Assembly (NCBI RefSeq): GCF_016860525.1
Contig: NZ_BNEA01000015.1
Coordinates: 3,658,001 to 3,722,000 of the forward strand
Length of the DNA stretch: 64,000 bases
Origin: Streptomyces rubradiris
GTDB taxonomy: Bacteria > Actinomycetota > Actinomycetes > Streptomycetales > Streptomycetaceae
Direction of reading: 5' to 3'
Below the pieces are notes generated by a model. That model was not told the origin of the DNA and made no database searches. It saw nothing but the letters and a program-made list of their open reading frames with translations. Below are positions 63,618-64,000 of this stretch, piece after piece (the stretch's first letter is position 1; the number at the start of each line of letters is the position of its first letter). The position numbers and the translations under genes are program-made.

Positions 63618-64000
63618 GGCAGCGCCTCCCCCGTGCGCACGGTGTCCTCGGCAAGCGCCACCGCCTCCTCGCGTACCTCGACGGGCAGCCCGCTCAGAAG
63701 CGGGGGCCGGGCCACCACCGTGACCCGGACCCGGTCGCCCTCGCGTGCGACGGTCACCCGCGCTCCTCGCGGAGCCGTATCCCGCGTCACCCGCACCACC
63801 GCGCCGGGCGGGTCCTGCCGGGCGGCGGCCCGGGCGCCCGCGCGGGCCGCGTCCACGCACTCGATCCGCGCCGCCATCATGAGCAGCCCCGAGACCAGCG
63901 CCATCGTGAACGCCACCAGCACGGACAGCGCCATGGCCGCCTCCACGGTCACGAACCCGTGGTCCCCGCCCCGCGTTCCTCCTTCCTCACATCCGGGCAC
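63614..64000 (-). CDS. TadE-family pilus minor pilin, 5' end at the window edge
   Basis: At least 128 residues. HGFVTVEAAMALSVLVAFTM is the TadE membrane segment with a prepilin-like Glu; ARIECVDAARAGARAAARQD follows. Part of a Tad/Flp pilus locus that continues outside the window. The true start may lie beyond 64000. It is coupled to the Rv3654c-like gene. Confidence 0.82.
   Translation of the reverse strand: MPGCEEGGTRGGDHGFVTVEAAMALSVLVAFTMALVSGLLMMAARIECVDAARAGARAAARQDPPGAVVRVTRDTAPRGARVTVAREGDRVRVTVVARPPLLSGLPVEVREEAVALAEDTVRTGEALP

Overview
The window is chromosomal DNA of a Streptomyces species. The evidence is very high GC, many GTG starts with GGAGG-type ribosome sites, and marker genes typical of the genus: bldG with its partner anti-sigma gene, tipA, a WhiJ-type regulator cassette, an AfsR/SARP regulator, a cysteine-free set of ribosomal proteins behind a Zur box, and a thymidylate kinase fused to a transporter. 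From memory, the gene order follows S. coelicolor from about SCO3396 to SCO3435 and then from about SCO3540 to SCO3553. The join lies at the accessory region described below. These locus numbers are recall and were not searched.

Layout. 1-7.0 kb: an esterase fragment, an MprF-like lysyl-lipid synthase, and the folate genes folP, an NTF2-like gene, folB, folK and a DUF3180 gene, followed by folE on the other strand. 7.0-14.0 kb (minus strand): ftsH, hpt, tilS, a zinc metalloprotease and a PBP4-type carboxypeptidase. 14.1-17.4 kb: ppa, a ThrE-type exporter and a DedA protein. 17.6-21.3 kb: tipA with its operator, a PadR regulator, a DinB-like protein and an aldehyde dehydrogenase. 21.4-23.6 kb: a WhiJ-like cassette of XRE-DUF5753 regulator, anti-sigma ATPase and DUF397 protein. 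24.0-26.6 kb: the zinc-starvation ribosomal protein cluster, divergent around a Zur box. 27-32 kb: a lipoprotein, a DUF2786 protein, a LysE remnant, a helix-turn-helix/Clp-N protein, a family A DNA polymerase and a 70-bp tandem repeat array. 32.4-36.1 kb: the SARP regulator.

The accessory part is 36.9-43.6 kb. First comes a three-gene operon of von Willebrand A protein, PP2C phosphatase, and kinase with helix-hairpin-helix, which I read as a TerY-P triad. Next is a 2.7-kb decayed mobile element between two 44-bp copies of the 3' part of a tRNA-Thr gene. It holds an acetyltransferase, a candidate leader peptide and several gene fragments. The conserved chromosome resumes at the intact tRNA-Thr (43.6 kb): a secreted peptidase, holB, the MFS-tmk fusion, topA, a small membrane protein, a methyltransferase, a lipoprotein, hppA, the anti-sigma gene and bldG, a DEAD-box helicase, and two TadE-like genes that run to the window end.

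Most noteworthy: the TerY-P triad beside an integration hotspot; a near-identical 29-bp element upstream of two genes of the WhiJ-like cassette; paired GTCAACC-N3-GGTTGAC operators over an apparently leaderless promoter of the HTH/Clp-N gene; and two TTA (bldA) codons, both very near gene starts, one in the cassette anti-sigma gene and one in the helicase beside bldG.
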